A DNA stretch of 64,000 bases from Methanobacteriota archaeon (GTDB lineage Archaea; Halobacteriota; Methanomicrobia; Methanomicrobiales; Methanomicrobiaceae), in assembly GCA_016841485.1 (NCBI GenBank), contig JAENZA010000004.1:21480-85479 (forward strand), written 5' to 3'. Every line of letters begins with the position of its first letter. The first letter of the stretch is position 1. The notes beneath the pieces are model-generated. The model had not been told where the DNA came from. It saw only the letters and a list, made by a program, of their open reading frames with translations, and made no database searches. This document shows positions 48,319 to 57,235 of the stretch, in pieces. A program made the translations under genes and the position numbers.

Positions 48319-48948
48319 ATGGGGATGCGAGACTGGATTATACCTCAGGATGATCAGTTCTTTGACCTGCTGGAACAATCTGCAAAGAATGTCCGGGCGG
48401 GAGCTGAGCATCTGGTCTATACGGTAGAGAACTTCGAGAATGTCAAGAATAAATGCCATAAGATGAAGGCGCTGGAGCACAAGGGGGATGAGATTACGCA
48501 CCAGATCTACCAGCTCCTCAATAAGACGTTCATCACCCCCATCGAGCCGGAGGAGATCTCAAAACTGGCCGCGTCCCTTGATGATGTCCTTGATTTTATC
48601 GACGGGGCCACACGGATGATGTATCTGTATGGCATCGAGGAAACGGACAGGTATATGGTCGAACTGTCCAAACTGATCCTCGTTTCCACCGAAGAGCTTG
48701 AACAGGCGGTGAAGGGGATACGGGATCTGAAACATGCAAATGCCGTTGAAGAGCAGTGCATCGAGATCAATCGCCTGGAAAATCTCGGTGACGATCTTCT
48801 GGGTGATGCGATAAAGGAGATATTCACCTGTTCGGATGCCGTCAGGATTATTAAATACAAGGATATCTACGAGAAACTAGAGGGCGCAACGGATAGATGT
48901 GAAAATGCCGCGAATGTTCTCAGTGATATCGCTATCCGGCATTCCTGA
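48319..48948 (+). CDS. DUF47 family phosphate-transport accessory protein
   Basis: 209-aa all-helical PhoU-like protein of the DUF47/TIGR00153 family. It is recognised by KMKALEHKGDEITHQIYQLL, DDVLDFIDGATRMMYLY and CIEINRLENLGDDLL, with conserved E/D-rich metal contacts. It lies 8 bases upstream of the PiT permease and is expected to modulate it. ATG 48319 has AGGTG seven bases upstream; TTG 48295 is less likely. Confidence 0.92.
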   Translation: MGMRDWIIPQDDQFFDLLEQSAKNVRAGAEHLVYTVENFENVKNKCHKMKALEHKGDEITHQIYQLLNKTFITPIEPEEISKLAASLDDVLDFIDGATRMMYLYGIEETDRYMVELSKLILVSTEELEQAVKGIRDLKHANAVEEQCIEINRLENLGDDLLGDAIKEIFTCSDAVRIIKYKDIYEKLEGATDRCENAANVLSDIAIRHS

Positions 48949-48956
48949 AGGGTATT

Positions 48957-50138
48957 ATGGACGTTCTGGTAATTGGGGTGGGAATTTTACTTGCCCTTGC
49001 ATTTAACTTCGTCAACGGCCTGAATGATGCCGCAAATTCAATCGCAACCATCATTGCCACCCGTGCCCTCACCCCGCTCAAGGCCGTCGCTCTTGCATCC
49101 ATCTTCAACCTCATCGGCCCCCTTGTCTTTACCACCGCCATTGCCGCAACTATCGGCAAAGGGATCGTCGATCCTGGATTTCTTACGACACACATGCTTC
49201 TTGCCGGGATGTTCGGTGCGGTTCTCTGGGTCTTCATCACATCGATGCTTGGCATTCCCGTCTCCAGTTCTCATGCACTTATTGGGGGGCTTCTCGGGGC
49301 AGGTATTGCCGGTGCGGGATTCGGGGCCATCCTCTGGCCGGCGGCGGATCTGGTAAGAAACGTGATCATCTACGTCATCCTCGGCGGGACGTCTGCCACC
49401 CTTCTCTATGCAGGGGTATGCTATTTTCGCAATGATGAGTGGAGGACAAGAGCACCTCTGGCATTTATGATGGGCATCACCATTACCATCCCTGCGTTGA
49501 TTATTCTCGGTATCCTGAAGATCTCCGGCATTCTTGCTGTTGTGTTGTTCATTGTCATATCACCGATGTTGGGGATGCTTGCTTCATTCGGATTGGGGAT
49601 GATCACCCTGCGACTGGGAAGAAGTCAGAACCCGACCAAACTCAACACGGCCTTCAGGCCGCTGCAGATAGTGGCAGCTTCATTCCAGGCCATCGGACAC
49701 GGGGCGAACGATGCACAGAATGCGATGGGTGTGATTACCGCCATCCTCGTCGCAGGGGGCGTCCTCTCGGAGTTTGTCGTCCCGCTCTGGGTTATTCTTG
49801 CGTCATGTTTTGCCATCTCGATGGGAACGCTCCTCGGCGGGTGGCGGGTCATCGACAAGATGGCCAATAAGATTACGAAGATCCGTCCGTACCAGGGATT
49901 TTCCGCCTCGGCGGCCGGCGGTTTTGTTCTCTCGATGATGACATCCCTCGGGGTTCCCGTATCCACGACCCATGCGATGAGCGGGGCAATCATGGGTGCC
50001 GGGGCAACGCGTGGGTATACATCGGCGGTGAAATGGGGAATTGTCCGGGAGATCGTCGCCGCGTGGATACTGACCATCCCGGCGACCGCGGTGGTCGCAT
50101 GGGTTGTGTATATCTTCTATGAATTCCTCTTCCTCTGA
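48957..50138 (+). CDS. pitA: Inorganic phosphate transporter, PiT family
   Basis: 393-aa permease that imports phosphate with a cation. The two inverted PiT half-repeats are clear: FNFVNGLNDAANSIATI (~16-32) and FQAIGHGANDAQNAMGVI (~243-260), each with the GANDxxN-type motif. About ten membrane helices are predicted. Two short SSHALIGG and STTHAMSGA motifs follow the paired halves. It is co-transcribed with the DUF47 gene. Confidence 0.94.
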   Translation: MDVLVIGVGILLALAFNFVNGLNDAANSIATIIATRALTPLKAVALASIFNLIGPLVFTTAIAATIGKGIVDPGFLTTHMLLAGMFGAVLWVFITSMLGIPVSSSHALIGGLLGAGIAGAGFGAILWPAADLVRNVIIYVILGGTSATLLYAGVCYFRNDEWRTRAPLAFMMGITITIPALIILGILKISGILAVVLFIVISPMLGMLASFGLGMITLRLGRSQNPTKLNTAFRPLQIVAASFQAIGHGANDAQNAMGVITAILVAGGVLSEFVVPLWVILASCFAISMGTLLGGWRVIDKMANKITKIRPYQGFSASAAGGFVLSMMTSLGVPVSTTHAMSGAIMGAGATRGYTSAVKWGIVREIVAAWILTIPATAVVAWVVYIFYEFLFL

Positions 50139-50149
50139 GCATTCCTTTT

Positions 50150-50797
50150 TTATTTTTCGATTCTGAACGCGCAGCGGCAGCGATCGGCGACGATGCATTC
50201 GCCGCACTTCGGGCGACGTGCCGTGCATACCCGCCGGCTGTGTGAGATGAGCACAAAATTGAGATATTTCCATACGGACGAGGGGAACAGGGCGAGGAGA
50301 TCCTGTTCGATATGTACCGGGTCTATATGATCAGTAAATCCCAGCCGCCAGGAGAGGCGTTTGACGTGTGTATCGACGGCAATGCCGTCATGCACTCCGT
50401 AGGCATGATGGAGGACGATGTTTGCGGTCTTTCGTCCCACACCCGGCAGGGTGAGGAGATCGTTCATGGTATCGGGAACCCTGCCGCCGAACCGGTCGAT
50501 GAGCGCAAGGGATGTGGCGATGATGTTGCGTGCCTTGGTGTGGTAGAATCCTGTCGGGCGGATGATCGCCTCGACCTCTTCGACCGACGCTCCGGCAAGA
50601 GCCTGCGCATCCGGGTAACAATCGAAGAGATGGTCACGGATGCCGTTGACCGTCACATCCGTCGTCTGTGCGGAGAGGATGGTCAGGATCAGAATTTCAA
50701 AGGGGTTTTCAAACTCAAGAAAACACAAACGGGTGTCTTCCGAGACATATTCCCGGTAGAGATGAGAAAAGATTTCACAGGCATATTCCCGTTGCAT
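50150..50797 (-). CDS. nth: Endonuclease III, HhH-GPD glycosylase/AP lyase
   Basis: Removes oxidised pyrimidines and cuts AP sites (215 aa). The helix-hairpin-helix LPGVGRKTAN contains catalytic Lys123, and Asp142 lies in AVDTHVKRL. A C-terminal [4Fe-4S] loop has spacing CX6CX2CX5C (CTARRPKCGECIVADRC). The ATG lies only four bases after the 3' end of tRNA-Pro on the same strand, so the mRNA 5' end may be created by tRNA processing. Confidence 0.94.
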   Translation of the reverse strand: MQREYACEIFSHLYREYVSEDTRLCFLEFENPFEILILTILSAQTTDVTVNGIRDHLFDCYPDAQALAGASVEEVEAIIRPTGFYHTKARNIIATSLALIDRFGGRVPDTMNDLLTLPGVGRKTANIVLHHAYGVHDGIAVDTHVKRLSWRLGFTDHIDPVHIEQDLLALFPSSVWKYLNFVLISHSRRVCTARRPKCGECIVADRCRCAFRIEK

Positions 50798-50801
50798 AGG
50801 A

Positions 50802-50876
50802 TGGGGCAGGGCAGATTCGAACTGCCGTCAAAGCGTCCCAAACGCTCTAGGATGGACCAGGCTACCCTACTGCCCC
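50802..50876 (-). tRNA. tRNA-Pro(TGG)
   Basis: 75-nt tRNA: acceptor GGGGCAG/CTGCCCC, anticodon stem AGCG/CGCT around TTTGGGA with anticodon TGG, T-arm GGCAG-TTCGAAT-CTGCC, discriminator A. CCA not encoded, no intron. The 3' end is four bases upstream of nth, and pyrH lies downstream in coordinate order, upstream in transcription (51 bases away). Confidence 0.94.
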
Positions 50877-50927
50877 GTGTAGCCAGTAATATTGTTCACG
50901 GGATCAAAAAAAGTTACCGATAGGATT

Positions 50928-51644
50928 CTATTTGAGCGGGAGGACCGAATTGTTGTCTCCGCTGATCAGAGTGCCGGTAAAGATGCCGTCAAAGAGAGCG
51001 GCGGCGATATTGTCCGGGTGTTTTCCGTCGATCACCAGGAGGGGGATGGTATTTCGCTGCACGACCTTTGCTGCGACGATGTCAATGACGTTGTTTGCAC
51101 CGGCGTCCATACGGCCGCCCTGTACGATTGCCAGAAGCTCCTCGGGTGAGAGGAGGTCCAGCTTTTTTGCATTGGGGTCTTTTTTCGGGTCCGCGGAATA
51201 AATCCCGTCAACAGATGTTGCATTGATGAGAAGGTCGGCCCCGGCCCGTTCGGCCAGTACTGCCGAGACGGCGTCCGTCGTCTGTCCCGGCGTCACTCCT
51301 CCCATGATCACGATTCTGCCGGATGTCGCCGCTTCCAGCGCCTCATAATGCGAGACCGGCACAACAGGGTATGCCACCTGTCCGAGTGCGGAAATGAGCA
51401 TTGTCGCATTCAGCCGGGTTACCAGGATGCCGATCTCATCCGAGGTTGCCTCATCAATGGCAAGGGACCGCGCAGCAGAGATATACCTGCGTGCCTCTCC
51501 CCCTCCGCCAACCACAACGAACACCCTGAACTGTTGCGCAAGACGGGACAGCATGTCGGCATATGCTGCAATATTATTGGATTCAAGGGAAGGTACGAGC
51601 ACTGAACCCCCCAGAGAAATTACTATTGTTTTCATCTCACCCAT
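50928..51644 (-). CDS. pyrH: Uridylate kinase (archaeal PyrH)
   Basis: Phosphorylates UMP to UDP (238 aa, amino-acid-kinase fold). VISLGGSVLVP is the nucleotide-binding opening, VVGGGGEARRYI the substrate loop, INATSVDGIYSADPKKDP the conserved kinase segment, and GGRMDAGANNVID the uridine site. Met at 51635 aligns with many PyrH starts. ATG 51644 lies ~22 bases after a CTATATG box on the minus strand and fits a leaderless message. Confidence 0.93.
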   Translation of the reverse strand: MGEMKTIVISLGGSVLVPSLESNNIAAYADMLSRLAQQFRVFVVVGGGGEARRYISAARSLAIDEATSDEIGILVTRLNATMLISALGQVAYPVVPVSHYEALEAATSGRIVIMGGVTPGQTTDAVSAVLAERAGADLLINATSVDGIYSADPKKDPNAKKLDLLSPEELLAIVQGGRMDAGANNVIDIVAAKVVQRNTIPLLVIDGKHPDNIAAALFDGIFTGTLISGDNNSVLPLK

Positions 51645-51725
51645 CTATTGGTTTGCACAGCATATAGTTTTTTGAGGTAGGAGGCTCCTTACCACCATGA
51701 CAGAAGCGTTCGGGCCGGGTTGATT

Positions 51726-52745
51726 ATGGAAGGGACAGAAAAGTTGCATGAAGCTGAGATGTATGCCAGAGAGGATGACGAAAGTGTGACCTGTGGCCTG
51801 TGCAGTCATCGATGTCATATACGGGAAGGCAAAAGGGGAATCTGCAGGGTCCGGGAGAACCGTGGCGGAACGCTGTACGCCCTGACCTATGGAAAAGTCA
51901 GTGCGGAGGCAATAGATCCGATTGAAAAAAAGCCCCTCTTTCATTATCTTCCGGGTACGACGACCTATTCGCTCGGGGGTATCGGATGCAACTTCCGCTG
52001 CAAGCACTGCCAGAACTGGCATATTTCGCAGTCGGATGATTTTGAGCACCTCGTCAGCCTGACGGTGGAGGATGCGGTGGCGCGGGCTCTTGCATCGGGG
52101 TGCCGGAGTATTGCATGGACCTATAACGAACCGACGATCTGGCACGAGTATACCCGTGAGATGGCGGTGCGTGCACGGGAGAAGAACCTGGGAACGATCT
52201 ACGTCACCAATGGGTACATCACCCCTGAAGCTCTTGCGGACCTTGCCCCGTACCTTGAGGCCTATCGGGTTGATATCAAGGCATTCAATGACGACTTCTA
52301 CCACAAAATCTGCGGTGCCCACCTTGACCCGGTCCTCACCTCCACGAAGCAGGCGTATGAGGCGGGGATGCATGTGGAGACGGTCACGCTTCTTATTCCC
52401 GGCATGAATGACGATGCCGATGAGATCCGTGCTCTCTGCCGCTGGGTGGTCCGGGAACTGGGGCCGGAGGTGCCGATGCACTTCACCGCATTTCACCCGG
52501 ATTATCACATGCGCGATGTCTCGTCCACGCCTATCGGCGTTCTGGAACGGTCACATGCAATCGCCCGTGAGGAAGGGGTGTGGTATCCGTATATCGGCAA
52601 TGTCTTCGAACATCCGGCACAGGATACGCACTGTCATGCATGCGGAGCGCTGCTGATTAAACGGGACGCCTTTCGCTCCCGGCACGTCGGGCTGGACAAG
52701 GACCGGTGCGCAGCATGCGGGGAACAGATTCCGGGAGTTTGGTAA
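51726..52745 (+). CDS. amrS: AmmeMemoRadiSam system radical SAM enzyme AmrS
   Basis: 339-aa radical SAM protein, pyruvate-formate-lyase-activase-like. An N-terminal Cys cluster CGLCSHRCHI (23-32) precedes the radical SAM motif GCNFRCKHC with Cys88, Cys92 and Cys95 (CxxxCxxC). The C-terminus has a zinc-ribbon pair CHACG...CAACGE. The family is named for its genomic partners AMMECR1 and Memo, neither of which is in this window. The reaction is unknown. TTG 51720 is an alternative start. It is divergent from pyrH. Confidence 0.92.
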   Translation: MEGTEKLHEAEMYAREDDESVTCGLCSHRCHIREGKRGICRVRENRGGTLYALTYGKVSAEAIDPIEKKPLFHYLPGTTTYSLGGIGCNFRCKHCQNWHISQSDDFEHLVSLTVEDAVARALASGCRSIAWTYNEPTIWHEYTREMAVRAREKNLGTIYVTNGYITPEALADLAPYLEAYRVDIKAFNDDFYHKICGAHLDPVLTSTKQAYEAGMHVETVTLLIPGMNDDADEIRALCRWVVRELGPEVPMHFTAFHPDYHMRDVSSTPIGVLERSHAIAREEGVWYPYIGNVFEHPAQDTHCHACGALLIKRDAFRSRHVGLDKDRCAACGEQIPGVW

Positions 52746-52760
52746 AAAAAGTGGTATGAG

Positions 52761-53432
52761 TCAGTCCTGTATCCAGCCGATGGACCGGAGGTAGGAATAT
52801 TCGGACGGCCATTCGTTGCGGTGCGCTGTTACCAGTGCCGTCATATGCTCTTTCATGACGGCATGAAATGCCTCCTGGTCGGGGTATGCAGCTGAGGTTG
52901 CAATGGCGCCTGCCAGGGTGGTGCCAATTGCACGGGACTCCTCAACGGCTGCCGCAAAGCGCTCCTCCCCTTCGGCCATGACGGCGGCGGTCCCTCCGAT
53001 CACATCCGCACCGAATACCTGCCATGCGTTTCCCAGATAATCAAGGACGCAGTCCGTGCCTCCGCCACCGCCGGTCGTTATAAACGCAGCATATTTGCCC
53101 CGGAATTTCTGGCAATGGACAACATCCGCCATCCGGTCGATAAGGGTCTTGAGCTGGGCGGTGATGGCATTGATATACACCGGGGAGGCAACGAGAAATC
53201 CGTCCGCCTCCAGCATTGCCCCGAGGATCTCGTCATAGTCATCCTCGAAGATGCAGCTGCCGGTTTCATAGCATTTCGCACATCCGATGCAGAACCGGAT
53301 GTCCTGTCGGGTGATATCATAATACTCTACATCCGCCCCTGCCGCAGCCGCCCCCTCCATTGCCGCTTCCAGAAGACGCAGAGTGTTGCTGCCCGTACCG
53401 CGTGGACTCCCATTGAGTGCAACTATGTTCAT
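52761..53432 (-). CDS. isf: Iron-sulfur flavoprotein (Isf-type)
   Basis: 223-aa flavodoxin-fold redox protein with FMN and a [4Fe-4S] cluster. NGSPRGTGSNT is the FMN phosphate loop, and the compact cluster motif CIGCAKCYETGSC (48-60, CX2CX2CX5C) is diagnostic of methanogen Isf. It probably passes electrons between ferredoxin and oxygen/peroxide- or other acceptors. There is a second flavin contact ASPVYINAITAQLKTLIDR. Tail-to-tail with amrS. Confidence 0.9.
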   Translation of the reverse strand: MNIVALNGSPRGTGSNTLRLLEAAMEGAAAAGADVEYYDITRQDIRFCIGCAKCYETGSCIFEDDYDEILGAMLEADGFLVASPVYINAITAQLKTLIDRMADVVHCQKFRGKYAAFITTGGGGGTDCVLDYLGNAWQVFGADVIGGTAAVMAEGEERFAAAVEESRAIGTTLAGAIATSAAYPDQEAFHAVMKEHMTALVTAHRNEWPSEYSYLRSIGWIQD

Positions 53433-53469
53433 ACCCGGATATCAGTGGGAAAAAATAGATATTTTCCGG

Positions 53470-53919
53470 TCAGTCCACGAACGTCTCTACCCTGATGGTA
53501 TATTTGCCGTCACATTCCCCGTGCAGTTGTACTACAAAGGTGAAGGTGTCGTTCTCGCTTACTCTCTGAAATGTTTTCGAGGTGGTATCAACCGTTGTTC
53601 CGGATTCGATATCTATGAGGGAGGAACGGAGGATCACATCATTTTCTGTCTCCACTCCGGTATTTTCCACCTGAATTCGTCCTTCCCAGTAACAGGTTCC
53701 TTCTGCCGTCCAGTACTGCCCGAACTCGGGGACGGTGATCCGAAGGGGCCCCTCCAGATAGGTGCCGGCATAGTCGGGGTACTCCGGACCTGCCGGAATG
53801 ACGGAGATGTCCCCTTCGGTCAGGGGGGTATCATCCTGGGACAGGCATCCTGCCATACCGGCACATCCTGCACAGAGGAGGATCAGGACTGCCATCAGCC
53901 AAAACGGTTGGTTGCGCAT
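53470..53919 (-). CDS. Predicted lipoprotein, unknown
   Basis: 149-aa exported protein. The N-terminal hydrophobic segment FWLMAVLILLCAGCAGMAGC ends in lipobox-like Cys positions, so lipid anchoring is likely. The rest is beta-rich with WEGRIQVENTGVETEND and FTFVVQLHGECDGKYTIRVE, resembling a CARDB/FxLYD-type surface fold. No enzymatic motif is seen. The frame is open to 54039, but the signal peptide fixes ATG 53919. AAATACATATA upstream suits a leaderless promoter. Confidence 0.72.
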   Translation of the reverse strand: MRNQPFWLMAVLILLCAGCAGMAGCLSQDDTPLTEGDISVIPAGPEYPDYAGTYLEGPLRITVPEFGQYWTAEGTCYWEGRIQVENTGVETENDVILRSSLIDIESGTTVDTTSKTFQRVSENDTFTFVVQLHGECDGKYTIRVETFVD

Positions 53920-54079
53920 ACTGGAATTTAGCCCCGGGTATATGTATTTGTTCCTCTTCAACCCGGAAATGGCATCCATTCCGGTGAGCAGGCGGGATAT
54001 TTGTGTGAGTTCAGGGATTGCCGGGGGCCGGCATGGCATTTAAATAGAATATAATGAATGTATTCAATGGTGATTATCG

Positions 54080-55054
54080 GTGATACGGGAAGCAGGATAC
54101 TTTTTACTTTTTACCGCCCTTGCCGTGGTCCTGAACCGGGCAGCGTATTATTATCCCAGTCCTGAGATGCTGAAGCTCTCTCTCACCTTCCTCGCTATTG
54201 CACTGGTATACCTTGGATACGTCGTCATTGGATACGTTGTTACGTCTCTTATCGCCACAAAATATATTCAGGATAAAAAAACGAGGTATTCGCTGAACAA
54301 GGCGCTCTTTATCCTCTCCCTTCTGGCGGTTGTGATCATCGGCATAAGGATCTGGGTGGAGGAGACCCAGTCTCTTCTTATATCGTACGGGATTCTTGCG
54401 GCGGGCCTTGCAATTGCCCTCCAGGACGTTCTCCGGAATTTTGTCGGGGGAATATACATCATGCTCTCAGGCATGTTTCGTGTGGGGGACCGGATCAGCA
54501 TCGGCGAGACGGCCGGTGACGTAATGGACGTGGGAATCATGAACAGCACGCTCATGGAAATCGGCAAGTGGGTGAACGGAGACCAGCCGACCGGCAGGAT
54601 CGTGATTATTCCGAATGCCGTGGTCATCTCCGGGATTGTTCACAATTATACCAAAGATCACAATTTCATCTGGGACGAAATCACCCTTCCCCTTACCTAT
54701 GACAGCGACTGGAAAGCAGCAATCCAGGTATTCTATGCAATCGTACTGGAGGAGACGAAAGAACTGACCTTCCAGGCAGAAGCAGAGATCGAAAGAATCG
54801 GGGAGAAATACTATCTCCCGAAAAAGGTCGTCGAACCGTCCGTGTACACCACCCTGACGGACAACTGGATACGCCTGGATATCCGGTATGTCACCGATAC
54901 ACGGCAAAGAAGACTATTGCGTGATAAAATTATGAAGAGGCTGATGGAGGCGGTGGATGCACATGCGGAGTTTACCATCGCAAGTGAATCGATGGAGATT
55001 CAGGGCACCCATGTTATCACCATGCGTGGCAATGCCGCCGGAGAAGAACAATGA
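54080..55054 (+). CDS. MscS-family mechanosensitive channel
   Basis: 324-aa small-conductance mechanosensitive channel. Four N-terminal membrane helices end in the pore helix ISYGILAAGLAIALQDVLRNFVGGIYIML, which has the Gly/Ala-rich pattern of MscS TM3, followed by the beta domain FRVGDRISIGETAGDV and a cytosolic mixed domain. The start is GTG 54080 and no Shine-Dalgarno is apparent. The stop overlaps corA by ATGA, so membrane-stress and divalent-metal functions are coupled. Confidence 0.9.
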   Translation: MIREAGYFLLFTALAVVLNRAAYYYPSPEMLKLSLTFLAIALVYLGYVVIGYVVTSLIATKYIQDKKTRYSLNKALFILSLLAVVIIGIRIWVEETQSLLISYGILAAGLAIALQDVLRNFVGGIYIMLSGMFRVGDRISIGETAGDVMDVGIMNSTLMEIGKWVNGDQPTGRIVIIPNAVVISGIVHNYTKDHNFIWDEITLPLTYDSDWKAAIQVFYAIVLEETKELTFQAEAEIERIGEKYYLPKKVVEPSVYTTLTDNWIRLDIRYVTDTRQRRLLRDKIMKRLMEAVDAHAEFTIASESMEIQGTHVITMRGNAAGEEQ

Positions 55055-56115
55055 CGGAGGAGACAGACACCCAGGTCTCGACAAAGGCGGGACTCCCGCC
55101 GGGCACCCTTATTCATATCGGGAAGTTACGCACCGAAACCACCGAGATCTCGATTACCCGCTATGATACCGACGACTACCGTGAATTCTCTTCAGCCTCT
55201 GTCGATGACATCCCCGGCTGCATAGGGGATTCCGGAGTGACATGGATTAATATCACCGGTCTTGCCCGTACGGACATTATCGAAAAGGTAGGGAATATCT
55301 TTGAGGTGCATCCCCTCATCCTGGAAGATATCCTGAATACGCGGCAGCGCCCGAAGATCGAAGACTACGGGTCGTATATCTTCGTGGTCATGAATATGCT
55401 CTCGGTTGACCCCGAGGGGGGAATTGCATCAGAACAGGTGAGTTTTCTTCTGACGGAGAATGTCCTCATCTCCTTTCAGGAACAGCCGGGTGATGTCTTT
55501 GACAGTGTCCGAAAACGTATCCAGGCAAAGAAAGGGCGCATACGGCATTCCGGTGTCGACTACCTGCTGTACGCCCTCGTCGACTCGATTGTCGACAATT
55601 ACTTTGTCGTCTTCGAATGGATTGGTGAGATAGTCGAGGAGATTGAGGATGAACTCATTCACAACCCGACCCCGGAGATCCTCGAGACCATCTATGCCCT
55701 CAAACGGGACCTCATCTATATCCGGAAGGTGATCTACCCGCTGCGTGAAGTGACCTCCCAACTGGAACGGGGTGATTCCGATCTGATTGACCCGTCCATC
55801 CTGGTCTATTTCCGGGATGTCTACGATCACGTCATCCAGCTGGCGGATTATGTGGAGACCTACCGGGATATGAGTTCCGGCATGCTTGACATCTATCTGT
55901 CGAGCGTCTCGAACCGGATGAACGAGGTGATGAAGGTGCTCACGATCATCGCGACCATCTTCATTCCCCTGACGTTCATCGCCGGCATTTACGGTATGAA
56001 TTTTGCATACATGCCCGAGCTCGGCTGGAGATTGGGATATCCAGGCGCACTGGGGATAATGGCGGTGATTGTTGTGATAATGCTCATGTATTTCCACCGC
56101 AAACAGTGGATATGA
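55051..56115 (+). CDS. corA: CorA-family magnesium/cobalt transporter
   Basis: 354-aa pentameric metal channel. A long cytosolic N-terminal domain (EDILNTRQRPKIEDYG is a signature) leads to two C-terminal membrane helices. The selectivity motif YGMNFAYMPEL (~326-336) is intact, and the basic HRKQW ending sits in the cytosol. It is translationally coupled to the MscS gene. Mg2+ is the likely ion; Co2+ or Ni2+ uptake is also possible in a nickel-dependent methanogen. Confidence 0.94.
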   Translation: MTEETDTQVSTKAGLPPGTLIHIGKLRTETTEISITRYDTDDYREFSSASVDDIPGCIGDSGVTWINITGLARTDIIEKVGNIFEVHPLILEDILNTRQRPKIEDYGSYIFVVMNMLSVDPEGGIASEQVSFLLTENVLISFQEQPGDVFDSVRKRIQAKKGRIRHSGVDYLLYALVDSIVDNYFVVFEWIGEIVEEIEDELIHNPTPEILETIYALKRDLIYIRKVIYPLREVTSQLERGDSDLIDPSILVYFRDVYDHVIQLADYVETYRDMSSGMLDIYLSSVSNRMNEVMKVLTIIATIFIPLTFIAGIYGMNFAYMPELGWRLGYPGALGIMAVIVVIMLMYFHRKQWI

Positions 56116-56191
56116 TGAGAAGGCGGGTCACCTGCAGAGGCGCCTCTCTTTTCTGTACAGGTATATCGTGTTCCTGTGAGGACCAGAGGCA

Positions 56192-57019
56192 ATGAAAGAC
56201 GTTATCAAGGCAGATGGGACAAGACAGCCCTATGACCGGCACAAGGTGATGCGGACCGCCCGCAATTACGGGGTTCCGGAAGAATATATCGTAGAAGTTG
56301 CTGCAGAGATCGACCGGCACCTCTACGACGGGATACGGACACGGGAGATATTGCGCCTTATTCATACGGTTGCACGCAGGTATCAGCCGGCCGTTGAGGA
56401 CCGGACAAATGTGCGAAGGGCAATAGGCCTCTTCAGGCCGAAGCCGGACTTTGAACTCTATGTACAGGCCCTTCTTGCAGGCTCCGGGTACGAGGTGGGA
56501 GAAGGCAGGATACTGCAGGGACGATGTGGCGAGCATGAGGTGGATGCGATAGCCAGAAAGGACGGGATCACGTATTTTGTCGAGGTGAAGCATCATCACA
56601 ACCATCACCGCATGACCGGCCTGGATGAAGGGCGCATTGCCCGGGCCATCGTCGAGGATGTGCAGGAAGGGTACAAGGCGGGACGAAATCATTTCACCGT
56701 TGACAAGGCGATGATCGTAAGCAACACCAAACTCTCCTCCCACGCAAAACGGTATGCGGCCTGCTGGGATATCAAGCATATCGGATGGGACAATCCGGCG
56801 GAGGAGAATATCGCCTCCATGGTTGCCGACAAGAAGCTCTGCCCGATCACCCTGATCAAAGGGGTCAATACCAGTATGCGAAAGAACCTGGTGCATGCGG
56901 GGATTGTGACGGTGGGGCATCTGTTGGAACACTCGCCCCGACAGCTTGCGGAGATGACGGGAGAGGCCGAGAGGGATATGGTGGTGATTGTGAACCGGGC
57001 AGGAAAAATTACCGAATAA
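56192..57019 (+). CDS. ATP-cone / PD-(D/E)XK nuclease / HhH fusion protein
   Basis: 275-aa three-part protein. Residues 1-~82 form an ATP-cone (IKADGTRQPYDRHKVMRTA), the nucleotide-sensing domain of ribonucleotide reductases and NrdR. Residues ~85-195 are a restriction-endonuclease-like fold with active-site pattern Asp118, Glu131, Lys133 (EHEVDAIARK then YFVEVKHH). Residues ~220-270 are helix-hairpin-helix-like (LVHAGIVTVGHLLEHSPRQL). The combination suggests a DNA nuclease gated by nucleotide state. I have seen similar restriction-endonuclease plus ATP-cone fusions in archaeal genomes, but the function is not known. No methyltransferase lies near. Confidence 0.8.
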   Translation: MKDVIKADGTRQPYDRHKVMRTARNYGVPEEYIVEVAAEIDRHLYDGIRTREILRLIHTVARRYQPAVEDRTNVRRAIGLFRPKPDFELYVQALLAGSGYEVGEGRILQGRCGEHEVDAIARKDGITYFVEVKHHHNHHRMTGLDEGRIARAIVEDVQEGYKAGRNHFTVDKAMIVSNTKLSSHAKRYAACWDIKHIGWDNPAEENIASMVADKKLCPITLIKGVNTSMRKNLVHAGIVTVGHLLEHSPRQLAEMTGEAERDMVVIVNRAGKITE

Positions 57020-57067
57020 CCCAATGAATAATCGTCAAAAAAATTTGAGAGAATTATCGAAAAAGAG

Positions 57068-57140
57068 TGCTGCTATGGGGATTCGAACCCCAGTCGCCGG
57101 CGTGAAAGGCCGGCATGATTGGCCCCTACACTATAGCAGC
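57068..57140 (-). tRNA. tRNA-Glu(TTC)
   Basis: 73-nt tRNA: acceptor GCTGCTA/TAGCAGC, anticodon stem CCGGC/GCCGG around CTTTCAC with anticodon TTC, T-arm GGGG-TTCGAAT-CCCC, discriminator A. CCA not encoded, no intron. Confidence 0.95.
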
Positions 57141-57235
57141 AAACGCACAGTTTGTGCCTAATTTTATAGGCTTGAATTTGTTATATACGTTTTGGAATGG
57201 TCCTAAAAAAGATGCGGATGGGGTCGGACACGGGT

